In this document: in pieces, positions 27,173 through 36,340 of the stretch | Position numbering within the stretch: position 1 is the stretch's first letter | Layout: each line of letters starts with the position of its first letter | Origin: Bordetella parapertussis | Lineage (GTDB): Bacteria; Pseudomonadota; Gammaproteobacteria; Burkholderiales; Burkholderiaceae_C | DNA: 64,000 nucleotides | Assembly (NCBI GenBank): GCA_945870575.1 | Contig: CAMBSK010000007.1 | Span: 1-64,000, forward strand | Direction of reading: 5' to 3' | Translations under genes and position numbers: made by a program | Notes under the pieces: model-generated | Told to the model about the DNA's origin: nothing | The model's database searches: none | What the model saw: only the letters and a program-made list of their open reading frames with translations

Positions 27173-28188
27173 GAGGGCTCGCTTTCATGCGAACTGTGCG
27201 AACGCAAACGCCACATCAAATAAGCCCCGCCCATGACAGCCGTCAACACACCGACCGGCAATTCCTGCGGTGCCATCACGGTGCGCGCCAGCATATCGGC
27301 CAGACACAGCAACACCCCGCCTGTCAAAGCCGACAACAAAGAAGACATGGCAAAACGCGCACGCACGCGCGAGCGCACCAGATGAGGCGCCACCAGGCCG
27401 ACGAACGCAATCAGACCGGTTTGCGACACCGCCGTGGCAGTGCACAAGGCCATCACCGCGAGCAGCAACATGCGCAAGGGCGCCACCGGCAGCCCCAGGC
27501 TTTTGGCTGTGTCTTCACCCAGACTTAAGCCGTCCAGTAAGGCGCTAAGCCGCCACGAAGGCAGCCAACACAGCAACAACACCGCTGCCATCAATACACA
27601 AGATGCACCGTTGACCATGCCGGTGTTGCCCAATAAAAAAGATTGCATGGCCGGTAACAACTGCGGCTGGGTTGCGCTCAGCAATGAGGTGAACGCCCCC
27701 AGCACTACGCCGACCACCACACCGGCCAACAACAAGCGCAAGGTATGTTGCACACCGCGCGCCAGCATCAAGGTCAACAAGACCGCGCCCCAGGCACCGG
27801 CAAACGCCGCGCCGGTCAAACCCAGACGCCAAGCCCAGGGCCCTACCCATTGGATATCCACCGGCAATTGCGTCCCGCCCCAGGCACCCAAGGCCAGGGT
27901 CAATGCCACACCAAGTGCTGCGCCAGATGCACTGCCCAGCAGGTACGGATCGGCCAGCGGATTGCGAAACAAGCCTTGCGCCAGCGCACCAGCCAGACCC
28001 AGCAAGGCACCGGCAAGCCAAGCGCCCAGTGTGCGGGGCAGTCTGATGTCTTGAACAATAGGATCGGTCCAAGCCAAGTCAAATTCAAAGCCCCGACTGC
28101 CCGCAGCCAGCCCAAGCAGCCACAACCCCAGCGTGACTGCGCACAACACAACAGCCCATGTGCGTGTGTGTTGTTGATGCGTTTTCAT
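27169..28188 (-). CDS. btuC: Vitamin B12 ABC transporter permease
   Basis: A 339-residue FecCD-family permease with about ten hydrophobic segments. RLPRTLGAWLAGALLGLAGALAQGLFRNPLADPYLLGSASGA is the typical first periplasmic/membrane block, and GLVAPHLVRSRVRARF is the cytoplasmic coupling helix that contacts the ATPase. Overlaps both btuF and btuD by 4 bp. B12 specificity is inferred from the operon. Confidence 0.9.
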   Translation of the reverse strand: MKTHQQHTRTWAVVLCAVTLGLWLLGLAAGSRGFEFDLAWTDPIVQDIRLPRTLGAWLAGALLGLAGALAQGLFRNPLADPYLLGSASGAALGVALTLALGAWGGTQLPVDIQWVGPWAWRLGLTGAAFAGAWGAVLLTLMLARGVQHTLRLLLAGVVVGVVLGAFTSLLSATQPQLLPAMQSFLLGNTGMVNGASCVLMAAVLLLCWLPSWRLSALLDGLSLGEDTAKSLGLPVAPLRMLLLAVMALCTATAVSQTGLIAFVGLVAPHLVRSRVRARFAMSSLLSALTGGVLLCLADMLARTVMAPQELPVGVLTAVMGGAYLMWRLRSHSSHESEPS

Positions 28189-29048
28189 GGCCTAGCTGCT
28201 TTTTGTAAACACGACACCAGCACATCAGCGGCTTCGCCTATGCGCGGACCGGGGCGCACCAGCATGTGTCCTTGCGCCGGGCTGAAAGCACAGACGCGAC
28301 CGGCTTTCACAGCCGGGATAGCGGACCAGCCCGGACGTTTGTGCAAAGCCACCGCCGAGGGCTCAGCCAAAAACAACCATTGCGGGGAAGCGCGCACCAC
28401 AAACTCCGGGTTGATTTGCGGGAAAGCGCCCATGCCGGTGCTGACAACATTGCGCAAACCAAGTCTCTGCATCACCCCGCCAATGAACGAAGCCTCACCG
28501 GCTGCATACCCACCGGTGCTGGCTTCGAAATAAAAGCTTGCACCTTGAGAAGCGACAGGGATTTTTTTGGCGGCTTGATCAATGGCATGCATGGCCTGCT
28601 GCCATAAGCGGTCAGCGGCTGCGTCTGGCTGAGGCAATTGCAATACCTGTGCAATGGTATGCATGCTGCGCTCTACATCCGCGAGTGATTGAGGTTCAAG
28701 CGCCACCACTTTGATACCGAGCGACTCCAAGCGCCCGATGATGCGGGTGGACTTACCGGCCAGCACCACATCAGGTTTGAGTCTGACGATGGCTTCGACG
28801 GAAGCGTCGTACAAGCCGCCGAGTTTGGGCAAGGCTTTGACAGATGCAGGCCAGTCAGCGTAGTTGTCGGTGCCAACCAGTCGGCTGCAAGCGCCCAGCT
28901 CACACACGGTTTCAGCCAGCGATGGCAGCAAAGTGATGATGCGCTGCGGCGTTGCATCCAGTGTGACTTGCTGTTGCCTGTCGTCGATGACAGTCACCGC
29001 TGCTGCGCTTTGCCACAGCAGCAATAAAAGCATTAACAGCTTAGGCAT
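28185..29048 (-). CDS. btuF: Periplasmic vitamin B12-binding protein
   Basis: A 287-residue substrate-binding protein with a Sec signal peptide (LLMLLLLLWQSAAAV). RIITLLPSLAETVCELGA and PDVVLAG are BtuF/class III binding-protein motifs, with two lobes joined by a long helix. It overlaps the preceding binding-protein gene by 8 bp and btuC by 4 bp. Confidence 0.88.
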   Translation of the reverse strand: MPKLLMLLLLLWQSAAAVTVIDDRQQQVTLDATPQRIITLLPSLAETVCELGACSRLVGTDNYADWPASVKALPKLGGLYDASVEAIVRLKPDVVLAGKSTRIIGRLESLGIKVVALEPQSLADVERSMHTIAQVLQLPQPDAAADRLWQQAMHAIDQAAKKIPVASQGASFYFEASTGGYAAGEASFIGGVMQRLGLRNVVSTGMGAFPQINPEFVVRASPQWLFLAEPSAVALHKRPGWSAIPAVKAGRVCAFSPAQGHMLVRPGPRIGEAADVLVSCLQKAARP

Positions 29049-29844
29049 GGTGCAAAGCCCACTGCGAAATGATGCGATGCAATTGATCGACGCCGTCAGT
29101 CAACGCCGCCGGACCGGGTTGCAATATGTCGGCCGATTTGATTTCAAACAATTGTCCGTTTTTCACCGCAGGCACATCCTGCCAGCCGGGGCGCGCAGCC
29201 ACCGTTTGCGGGCGAAATTTTTTGCCGCACCACGAACCGATGATGATGTCGGGTTGTCTGCGCACAATCTCCAGCGGGTCGGCAATGATGCGGTTTTTGC
29301 CCAGCGATTGTTGTGCTAGTGCAGGGAAACAATCATCACCGCCTGCGATACCTGTCAATTCAGACACCCAGCGTATGGCGCTGATAGCCGGCTCGTCCCA
29401 TTCTTCAAAATACACGCGCGGGCGACGTGGCAATGCTTTGGCCGCTTTCTTTATGGCTTGGAGATGCAACTGCATTTCACTGATTCGACGCAAGCCCTGC
29501 TCTGCCTCGCCGACCATGGCCGCCACCTGGTACAGCATGCTGAAAATCTCATCGACGCTGCGCTGGTTGAACACCGTCACTTGCACGCCGTGGCGTATCA
29601 AGGTCGCCGCGATGTCCGCCTGTAAATCCGAAAAGCCAAACACGCAATCAGGTTGCAGCGCCAGGATTTTGTCGATCTTGGCGCTGGTGAAAGCGCTGAC
29701 GCGCGGCTTTTCAGCCCGGGCGATTTTAGGCCTGACCGTGTAACCTGAAATACCCGCAATGCGATGCGACTGGCCGAGCAGGTACAACCACTCGGTGGTT
29801 TCCTCGGTCATGCAGATTATGCGTTGGGGTAAATGCAAAGGCAT
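29041..29844 (-). CDS. Second BtuF-like cobalamin-binding protein without signal peptide
   Basis: A 267-residue protein of the same class III binding-protein fold (RIICMTEETTEWLYLLGQ; KILALQPDCVFGFSD; RRQPDIIIGSWCGKKF). ATG 29844 is preferred to an upstream TTG. Neither start gives a signal peptide, so as read it would stay in the cytoplasm. It lies 12 bp after btuB and overlaps btuF, so it is under the same riboswitch. It could be a cytosolic corrinoid-binding protein or a copy that has lost export; similar genes sit beside btu genes in other Burkholderiales. Confidence 0.75.
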   Translation of the reverse strand: MPLHLPQRIICMTEETTEWLYLLGQSHRIAGISGYTVRPKIARAEKPRVSAFTSAKIDKILALQPDCVFGFSDLQADIAATLIRHGVQVTVFNQRSVDEIFSMLYQVAAMVGEAEQGLRRISEMQLHLQAIKKAAKALPRRPRVYFEEWDEPAISAIRWVSELTGIAGGDDCFPALAQQSLGKNRIIADPLEIVRRQPDIIIGSWCGKKFRPQTVAARPGWQDVPAVKNGQLFEIKSADILQPGPAALTDGVDQLHRIISQWALHHA

Positions 29845-29856
29845 AAAAAATTCCAA

Positions 29857-31863
29857 TTAACGTAAATAGTATTTGAAATTCAAAAACAGATTACGCTTCA
29901 TATCCGGATACAAAGCTGTGTATCGGGTTGAAAAATCCTTCCAGGCACTATACGCATCTGTTGCATATGAATAGTACTCTTTATTGAAAACATTTCGCAC
30001 AGCCAATTGACATTCCCACTGCTTTGTTTGGTACCTGTAAAAGAAATCGGTCACTGTATATGCAGGCATTTTCGTTGTATTGGAGTAATCACCGGCTATC
30101 TGCTGATCCCCTACATACGATACACCCAGACTGAAAGTCTGGGTGGGCCTGAAAGACCAAGAGGCTCTCAGGTTGTAAAGGTTCTGCGGTGCCATCGGTA
30201 ATTTGTTACCGGCATAGTCACCGGATACAAAAATTGATTTCCTATAAGCGGCAAAACCTTGAATCTCCAGATTACTTGTAATGCTCTGTCTAATACTCCC
30301 TTCAATGCCTTGACGTCTGGTCGGATCCAGGTTCATATTAGTCTGGTAGAAGGTATCGTAGGAAATTTCATTCGTGATTTCGCTTTGAAAAAGCCTGCCT
30401 TCCAAACTTGTGTACGTCGATTTGTACTTCCAACCGATGTCTGTGTCAGTCGATGTCTGAGGACTCAAAGTTAATATATAGGTACCTGTGGTGTCATAAG
30501 AAGTTGAGAACTCATCAATATTAGGTAACCTGTAATTCTTTGAAACTTTTGCCCATACTGTATTTATTGAGTCAATGGTTTTAGATGCGCCCAGTTCCCA
30601 GGCAGAAAGGGTTTTATTGCTTGAATACGGAGAGTAAGAATCAGTAGTTCCGATGGCATTTTTCACCATGTCTTCTATTCTGTAGCCGGTTGTAATCCGC
30701 GTATCCCATCGATCAATATCTAAATCATTTTTAAAAAATAGCGCCTTGGTATACGACAGATTCGTGTAGTCTCCAAAACTGGAAGTTACTCTGGTTTGGT
30801 TCCAGTTGTTTTTTTCTATGCCAGCAATTAACCGGTTCACGCCTGTCACTAAGTTCCATTTTTTATTGGCTGTCAAGGCGAAATTGTCGTTTGTCGTGTT
30901 GTGAGTAGCGTAGCTTGCTAAACCGCTGTATTGATCCAAGAAATAGTAATTTCTCTCGCGTCGCTTCAAATCGGCTCGCCACAAAATGTCTTTGAATTCG
31001 GTTTCTATAAAAATACCGTAATGATTGGAACTGGCGTTGCTATAGGTACCAACCGATAAATTATCTGCATCCGCCTGATTGCGGTTTGACTGGTACTGAC
31101 TCACAGACAAAGAACCCGGAGTTTGGGCATACTCGTTGCTTTTTGTATAACTGCCGCCAAGCCGCGTGTTATCTCCTGTCAATTGCAAAGACAGGCTGCC
31201 ATTGTCTGCATGACTGGCTGAGTTTGAACGAAAACCATCCGATTCGGTTTTGCCGGATGAAGCATACAGATTGAGGCCGTCTTTGCCGTAACTGGCGCTC
31301 ACTTTGGCATCACGAGAACCGTAGCTGCCAAAACCAGCTTCTATTTTTCCTGCGCTTTCAGCTTTTCCGCGCAAACCTGATGCGTGCGTCACGATATTGA
31401 TCACACCAGCCACTGCGCCTTCGCCGTAAAGCACGCTGCTACTGCCTCGTTGAATTTCAATACGTTCGACCTCGTCCAATGAAATATTACCTAGCCTTAC
31501 CTCACTGGCGTCACCTTGCTTGAATGTCACACCATCAATGACATACACCATATTTGAAGAGGCTGTGTCACCGAAACCAGAAATATCCAGCGAGTATTCA
31601 TTACCGCCATAAAGACTTGGTCGGCCGACGATGCCGCCCAATCTCATGATTGCCTCATTGACTGTTCTGGCTCCGGATTTTTTAATTTCCTGCTGTGTCA
31701 ATACCGTTATAAAAGCAGCCACTTTGGCAGATTCTTCAGGGTAGCGGGTAGCGGTAACAACAAAGGGTTCCAATGTCAGATTTTCGAGTTGATTGGAGTC
31801 AGGATCTGCAAATGCAGTAGCAACGGTCAGACAACCGCATAGGAAAGCCAAGTGTTTTTTCAT
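29857..31863 (-). CDS. btuB: TonB-dependent vitamin B12 outer-membrane receptor
   Basis: A 668-residue TonB-dependent receptor. Signal peptide with AFA cleavage, then a TonB-box-like LEPFVVTAT, a plug domain (residues 45-160; RVEIQRGSSSVLYGEGAVAGVINIVT) and a 22-strand barrel ending in the aromatic NFKYYLR. The gene is visibly more AT-rich than its neighbours. It is the first gene after the cobalamin riboswitch, which fixes the substrate as a corrinoid with good confidence. Confidence 0.9.
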   Translation of the reverse strand: MKKHLAFLCGCLTVATAFADPDSNQLENLTLEPFVVTATRYPEESAKVAAFITVLTQQEIKKSGARTVNEAIMRLGGIVGRPSLYGGNEYSLDISGFGDTASSNMVYVIDGVTFKQGDASEVRLGNISLDEVERIEIQRGSSSVLYGEGAVAGVINIVTHASGLRGKAESAGKIEAGFGSYGSRDAKVSASYGKDGLNLYASSGKTESDGFRSNSASHADNGSLSLQLTGDNTRLGGSYTKSNEYAQTPGSLSVSQYQSNRNQADADNLSVGTYSNASSNHYGIFIETEFKDILWRADLKRRERNYYFLDQYSGLASYATHNTTNDNFALTANKKWNLVTGVNRLIAGIEKNNWNQTRVTSSFGDYTNLSYTKALFFKNDLDIDRWDTRITTGYRIEDMVKNAIGTTDSYSPYSSNKTLSAWELGASKTIDSINTVWAKVSKNYRLPNIDEFSTSYDTTGTYILTLSPQTSTDTDIGWKYKSTYTSLEGRLFQSEITNEISYDTFYQTNMNLDPTRRQGIEGSIRQSITSNLEIQGFAAYRKSIFVSGDYAGNKLPMAPQNLYNLRASWSFRPTQTFSLGVSYVGDQQIAGDYSNTTKMPAYTVTDFFYRYQTKQWECQLAVRNVFNKEYYSYATDAYSAWKDFSTRYTALYPDMKRNLFLNFKYYLR

Positions 31864-31944
31864 GAGATGAACCAGCCAAAAGCCCTCACCGCCTTCCCCG
31901 ACAGTGCATGGACGTTACGAAGTCGCGCCAGGCGCGGCTCCACT

Positions 31945-32115
31945 GTGTTGGCCGGTATCCGGGCTGGCGAAAACTACTCTGTCCGCCTTCCCGGATTCTT
32001 GTTCAAGGCTTCCAGTGGCTGTGTGGGACAGGGCGGAAACACCGTGAAGTGCTTCGTTCGCTTGACCGTTGCGGGGGCAGCGCAGGCTGGTGTTCTACCG
32101 GGCGCACGTACCGAA
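31945..32115 (-). ncRNA. Cobalamin riboswitch upstream of btuB
   Basis: Read on the minus strand, the conserved blocks appear in order: GCGCTGCCCCCGCAACGGT (about 32084-32066), GCCACTG (32019-32013), GGGAAGGC (31992-31985) and the B12-box GCCCGGATACCGGC (31964-31951). This is the standard adenosylcobalamin/cobalamin aptamer. Between the box and btuB lies an expression platform of about 87 bp with a hairpin CGCGCC/GGCGCG (31924-31936) and no T-run, which suggests translational rather than transcriptional control. Cobalamin binding should lower btuB and the operon. Confidence 0.92.
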
Positions 32116-32238
32116 AAGATGTACATGACCGGAAGAATACTTCTGCTTCACGTTGAACTGCGGTGTGTGAACCACATCGCGAGCACCAACAAAGTCATCA
32201 TAACCACAAGCGGCAAGCACGCCTGTAAAATATGAGAC

Positions 32239-32454
32239 ATGTCTGAAAACAACCCACTTGATGCCGTACTCGAACGCGTTGAACATTTGCTCTTACGTCA
32301 CGAAGAACTCAAACGCACCAACGAATTGCTGGTGAACCAGATCGACACGCTGACCCAGGAACGCGACTCGCTGAAATCACGTTTGCAGGCGGCGCGCAGC
32401 CGCATCGATGGTTTGCTGGACCGGCTGCCGCTTGACATCAAGGACGGCGCATGA
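32239..32454 (+). CDS. ZapB-like coiled-coil protein (TIGR02449-type)
   Basis: A 71-residue protein that is almost entirely coiled coil: heptad leucines through LERVEHLLLRHEELKRTNELLVNQIDTLTQERDSLKSRLQ. This gene precedes zapA in many Beta- and Gammaproteobacteria and overlaps it here by 4 bp. It probably takes part in Z-ring organisation with ZapA, by position rather than proof. Confidence 0.8.
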   Translation: MSENNPLDAVLERVEHLLLRHEELKRTNELLVNQIDTLTQERDSLKSRLQAARSRIDGLLDRLPLDIKDGA

Positions 32455-32747
32455 GCCAAGTCGAAGTGCAAATCATGGGCCAAAGCTATTTGCTGGCCTG
32501 CCCGTCCGGCGCTGAAGAGCGGTTTCATACTGCCGTTCGCAAGGTTGACGCCGCCATGTGCGGCATTCGCGACGCCGGCAAAATCAAGGCGCGTGACCGG
32601 ATTGCAGTGCTGGCGGCTCTGAATCTGGCGTTTGAGCTGTCGGATTTTTCTGCCGCTCCCGCTGAGCCAGGCAGTTCCAGCCACAATTTAAATAACTTGT
32701 TGCACCGTCTGGACACGGCTTTAGGCCAAGACGGTCATCTTTTATGA
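32451..32747 (+). CDS. zapA: Cell division protein ZapA
   Basis: A 98-residue ZapA. VEVQIMGQSYLLACPSGAEERFHTAVRKVDAAM is the globular FtsZ-binding head, followed by the LAALNLAFEL helix and a coiled coil. It stabilises FtsZ protofilaments. The typical zapB-like/zapA/6S RNA order is preserved. Confidence 0.93.
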   Translation: MSQVEVQIMGQSYLLACPSGAEERFHTAVRKVDAAMCGIRDAGKIKARDRIAVLAALNLAFELSDFSAAPAEPGSSSHNLNNLLHRLDTALGQDGHLL

Positions 32748-32757
32748 CGCATGCTCC

Positions 32758-32763
32758 TACAAT
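32758..32763 (+). promoter_or_regulatory. -10 box of the 6S RNA promoter
   Basis: TACAAT ends 6 bases before the inferred 6S RNA 5' end at 32769-32770. It lies just behind the zapA stop codon. Confidence 0.55.
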
Positions 32764-32768
32764 GCAAT

Positions 32769-32943
32769 GGTCTGCAAGTCTGCCGGGTTTATATTTCTTG
32801 AACCAATGCTCTATGGAGCCCCGGGCTTGGAACATCGTTTGGTGAGCGTGATCATCTCGCGTAGATGAACCCAACACCTTACTGACCTCGCCCACCTGAA
32901 CCTTTTGTTCAGGATGACAATCCGGCGGAACCTTGCAGACACC
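32769..32943 (+). ncRNA. ssrS: 6S RNA
   Basis: Directly after zapA, as in most proteobacteria. The 5' segment GGTCTGCAAG pairs perfectly with CTTGCAGAC(ACC) about 160 bases downstream to form the closing stem, and the inner part contains further pairing (GGTGAGCGTGATCATC... and CCTGAACC/GGTTCAGG-like arms near 32896-32912) around a central bubble. Length of about 175 bases is right. 6S RNA mimics an open promoter and sequesters sigma-70 RNA polymerase in stationary phase. Exact ends are estimated. Confidence 0.85.
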
Positions 32944-32983
32944 TTTATTTCATGCCTAACCTCTTACTCACTCACACTCCCTT

Positions 32984-33997
32984 ATGAGTCTGCGCATCGC
33001 CATCGTCGGAGCTGGTGCCATCGGCGGCTACCTCGGCGTCAAACTGGCGCTCGCCGGTCACGACATCACTTTCATTGCACGCGGCGTCAATTTAGAGGCG
33101 ATCACTCAACACGGTATGAAGCTCTTGCTTGACGACGGCAGAGAGTTGCATGCGCGGGACATCAAAGCCTGTGACATCGCCAGCGCATCCACTTACGACT
33201 ACGTATTGGTCACGCTCAAGTCGCACCAGGTGGCGGCTGTCGCCGCCAACATTGCCGCGCTGTGTCATGACACAAGCTGCATTGTCACTATGCAAAATGG
33301 TTTGCCCTGGTGGTATTTCCATCAACTGCCCGGCGAATACAACGGCCGCCAACTCAAAACACTCGATCCTCAAGGCCAGCTCTGGAGCTTGCTTAAACCC
33401 GAACGTATCATCGGCGCAGCGGTTTATCCGGCAGCTGAATTGATCGCCCCCGGCGTGGTTCGTTTGATCGAAGGCAACCGCTTCACCTTGGGCGAGCCGA
33501 GCGGCGAAAAAACCGAACGCGTGACGCAACTCGCGCAAGCCATGATTGGTGCCGGTTTCAAAACACCGGTATCCAACGACATACGCAGCGAACTCTGGGT
33601 GAAGTTATGGGGCAACCTCAGCTTCAATCCTGTGTCTGCGCTAACGCACGCCACCTTGGAAGACATTGCAGGCTTTGCGCCCTCGCGCGAACTGGTGACG
33701 CAAATGATGCAAGAGGCGCAGGCTGTCGCCGAGCGCAGCGGCATCCAATTCAAGATCAGCATAGACAAGCGCATCGCAGGAGCGCAAGCCGTTGGCGCAC
33801 ACAAAACATCTATGTTGCAAGATATTGAACAAGGCAAAGCACTTGAACTCGACGCGCTGCTGGGCAGCGTCATCGAACTCGGTCAGATCGTTGGGCTGCC
33901 CGTGCCCACTTTGCAAACCGTACATCAACTGTGTTTGTTGCTACAGCAATCGGTGCTTCGCAGTGGGCACGGACTCTCATTGACACCACAGGAATGA
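32984..33997 (+). CDS. panE: 2-dehydropantoate 2-reductase (ketopantoate reductase family)
   Basis: A 337-residue protein. IAIVGAGAIGGYLGVKLALAGHDITFIARG is the NADPH Rossmann motif; SELWVKLWGNLSFNPVSALTHATLEDI carries the catalytic Lys and Asn of ketopantoate reductases. It makes pantoate for coenzyme A. Several paralogues exist in Burkholderiales, so pantothenate synthesis is likely but not certain. The acyl-CoA synthetase gene begins 1 bp after its stop, so they share a message. Confidence 0.85.
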   Translation: MSLRIAIVGAGAIGGYLGVKLALAGHDITFIARGVNLEAITQHGMKLLLDDGRELHARDIKACDIASASTYDYVLVTLKSHQVAAVAANIAALCHDTSCIVTMQNGLPWWYFHQLPGEYNGRQLKTLDPQGQLWSLLKPERIIGAAVYPAAELIAPGVVRLIEGNRFTLGEPSGEKTERVTQLAQAMIGAGFKTPVSNDIRSELWVKLWGNLSFNPVSALTHATLEDIAGFAPSRELVTQMMQEAQAVAERSGIQFKISIDKRIAGAQAVGAHKTSMLQDIEQGKALELDALLGSVIELGQIVGLPVPTLQTVHQLCLLLQQSVLRSGHGLSLTPQE

Positions 33998-33998
33998 C

Positions 33999-35516
33999 AT
34001 GATTACTTTGACCGAATGGATGGCCGCAGGCCGAGACGCAGACACTTGCCTGAGCGCCGCTGGTGCCAGCCCTTTGACTTATGCCTTTTTGCGTCAACTC
34101 TCTGTTTATGTGCAGCAATCAATGAATGTCGTGGGCGTAGGCCGTAACGACCGCGTCGCGCTGGTCTTGCCCAACAGCGCAGAGATGGCAGCATCTTTTG
34201 TCACGGTGGCGGCTTGCTGTACCTCAGCACCTTTGAACCCCGCTTACCGCGCCGATGAGTTTGAGTTTTATTTGAACGACTTGAACGCCAAGGCCTTGAT
34301 CGTCGAGGCAGGTTCGAGTTCTCCCGCGATTGAAGTGGCGCGCAAACTCGGCGTGTCTATTTTGGTATTGCATCCCACGCCAGCGAATGGCGCAGGTTCA
34401 TTCACCTTGGACACCTCTGCTCGCGCGGCAGCAGCCCCGGCGCACCCCGGCGCGGCATTGCCCGACGATGTGGCACTGGTGCTTCACACATCAGGCACCA
34501 CATCGCGCCCGAAGATCGTGCCTTTGACGCAGCGCAACGTCTGCGCTTCAGCCCAACACATCGCGACCAGCACGCGCTTCACATCCACCGACAGAGGCTT
34601 GAACGTCATGCCTTTGTTTCACATCCACGGATTGATAGCAGGCATATTGGCACCGCTGTCTCAAGGCGGTGAAGTGCATTGCACCGGCGGCTTCAACGCC
34701 TTGAAATTTTTCGCGCAAATGGACGAGGTCAAACCGACTTGGTATACCGCCGTGCCCACCATGCACCAAGCGATTTTGTCTCGTGCTGCAAATAACAAAG
34801 ACGTGATCACGCGCGTGCCTTTGCGCTTTATCCGCTCTTCATCTTCATCATTGCCGCCGCAAGTGCTGGCCGAACTCGAAGCCACCTTCCACTCACCCGT
34901 GATTGAAGCCTACGGCATGACAGAAGCCGCGCACCAAATGGCCTGCAACCCGCTGCCACCTGCACAGCGCAAGCCAGGCACCGTCGGTATTGCCGCCGGC
35001 CCTGAAGTCGCCATCATGGACTTGGACGGCAACTTGCTTAAAGCAGGTGATACAGGTGAGATCGTGATTCGCGGCACCAACGTCACACCCGGCTATGAAA
35101 ACAACGACAAGGCCAACGCCGAAGCTTTCACCCACGGTTGGTTTCGCACCGGTGACCAGGGCAACATGGACGCGGACGGTTACATCAGCATCACAGGGCG
35201 TTTGAAAGAAATCATCAACCGAGGCGGCGAGAAAATCAGTCCGCGCGAAATAGATGACATATTGATGGACCACCCAGCCGTCGGGCAAGTGGTGTGCTTC
35301 GGTATTCCGCACGACAAACTCGGCGAAGAAGTCGGTGCCGCCGTCGTTTTGCGCGAAGGCGTGACAGCCACTGAAAAAGAATTGCGCGAGTACGTCGCCA
35401 CCCGCGTGGCAGATTTCAAAGTACCTCGCAAAATTTTGCTGCTGGAAGAAATTCCCAAAGGCGCCACCGGTAAATTGCAACGCATAGGCATGGCGCAAAA
35501 ACTCGGTTTGGCTTAA
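33999..35516 (+). CDS. AMP-dependent acyl-CoA synthetase (oxalyl-CoA-synthetase-like)
   Basis: A 505-residue ANL-superfamily ligase. The P-loop-like LVLHTSGTTSRPKIVPLT, the YGMTEAAHQM motif, GWFRTGDQGNMDADGY and the catalytic Lys in PKGATGKLQRIGM are all present. Overall pattern resembles the plant AAE3/bacterial oxalyl-CoA synthetase group. It is translationally close to panE and 5 bp before a TauE gene. Substrate not proven; oxalate or another short acid is a guess. Confidence 0.82.
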   Translation: MITLTEWMAAGRDADTCLSAAGASPLTYAFLRQLSVYVQQSMNVVGVGRNDRVALVLPNSAEMAASFVTVAACCTSAPLNPAYRADEFEFYLNDLNAKALIVEAGSSSPAIEVARKLGVSILVLHPTPANGAGSFTLDTSARAAAAPAHPGAALPDDVALVLHTSGTTSRPKIVPLTQRNVCASAQHIATSTRFTSTDRGLNVMPLFHIHGLIAGILAPLSQGGEVHCTGGFNALKFFAQMDEVKPTWYTAVPTMHQAILSRAANNKDVITRVPLRFIRSSSSSLPPQVLAELEATFHSPVIEAYGMTEAAHQMACNPLPPAQRKPGTVGIAAGPEVAIMDLDGNLLKAGDTGEIVIRGTNVTPGYENNDKANAEAFTHGWFRTGDQGNMDADGYISITGRLKEIINRGGEKISPREIDDILMDHPAVGQVVCFGIPHDKLGEEVGAAVVLREGVTATEKELREYVATRVADFKVPRKILLLEEIPKGATGKLQRIGMAQKLGLA

Positions 35517-35521
35517 AGCCA

Positions 35522-36340
35522 ATGACAAACTGGCCGCTGCTGCTGCTGGCCCTCGCTGCATTGGGGGCGTTCGCAGGTTTTTTGGCGGGACTGCTGGGCG
35601 TAGGCGGCGCGCTGGTGATGATTCCTTTCCTCACATTCTTGCTGCACGAACTTGATATACCCACAGACATGTCGGTGAAGATGGCGATTGCCACCGGTAT
35701 GTCGACCATCGTCATCACTTCGCTGGCGAGTACGCGCGCGCACCACAAAGCCGGTGCAGTGCGCTGGGATTTGTTCAAAGGCATTGCCCCAGGTCTGGTG
35801 CTCGGCAGTGCTTTGTCCAGTCTGTGGTTGTTCGCGGTACTCAAAGGCTCGGTACTGGCTTTGCTGTTCAGTTTTTTCACGGCGTTTTCGGCCACGCAAA
35901 TGCTGCTCGACAAAAAACCCAAACCCTCGCGGCACATGCCCGGGGCTGTGGGTCAAACGTTGGTAGGCGGATTCATTGGTATGTTTTCGGGTCTGGTGGG
36001 TGCGGGCGGCGCATTCATCAGCGTGCCGTTCATGACTTGGTGCAATGTGCCTTTGCGCCAGGCGGTGGGCACGAGTGCGGCTTTGGGTTTTCCAATTGCA
36101 TTGGCTAACGCCATCGGCTATGTGGTCAGCGGCTGGTCGGTGACCAACACGCCGCCACACAGTTTTGGTTTTGTCTGGTTGCCGGGTTTTTTCATCATTT
36201 GTGTTTGCACCATTTTCACCGCGCCCATGGGGGCACGTTATGCGCAGCGTTTGCCTGTGGCTAAGCTCAAACGCGGCTTCGCTTATTTGCTTTACGCGCT
36301 GGCTTGCACGATGCTGTATCGGGGTTTGACGGCAGTTTGA
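35522..36340 (+). CDS. TauE/SafE-family membrane transporter
   Basis: A 272-residue protein with eight hydrophobic segments in two repeats: FLAGLLGVGGALVMIPFLTFLLHEL and FSGLVGAGGAFISVPFMTW are the paired TauE/SafE motifs. Family members export sulfite or sulfoacetate or move organic acids. It is the last gene of the panE-ligase unit, so it may move the acid handled by the ligase. Substrate unknown. Confidence 0.85.
   Translation: MTNWPLLLLALAALGAFAGFLAGLLGVGGALVMIPFLTFLLHELDIPTDMSVKMAIATGMSTIVITSLASTRAHHKAGAVRWDLFKGIAPGLVLGSALSSLWLFAVLKGSVLALLFSFFTAFSATQMLLDKKPKPSRHMPGAVGQTLVGGFIGMFSGLVGAGGAFISVPFMTWCNVPLRQAVGTSAALGFPIALANAIGYVVSGWSVTNTPPHSFGFVWLPGFFIICVCTIFTAPMGARYAQRLPVAKLKRGFAYLLYALACTMLYRGLTAV

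Noticed and set aside
31852..32235. A 127-codon frame upstream of btuB
   Set aside because: It overlaps the cobalamin riboswitch on the opposite strand; the riboswitch explains the sequence conservation.
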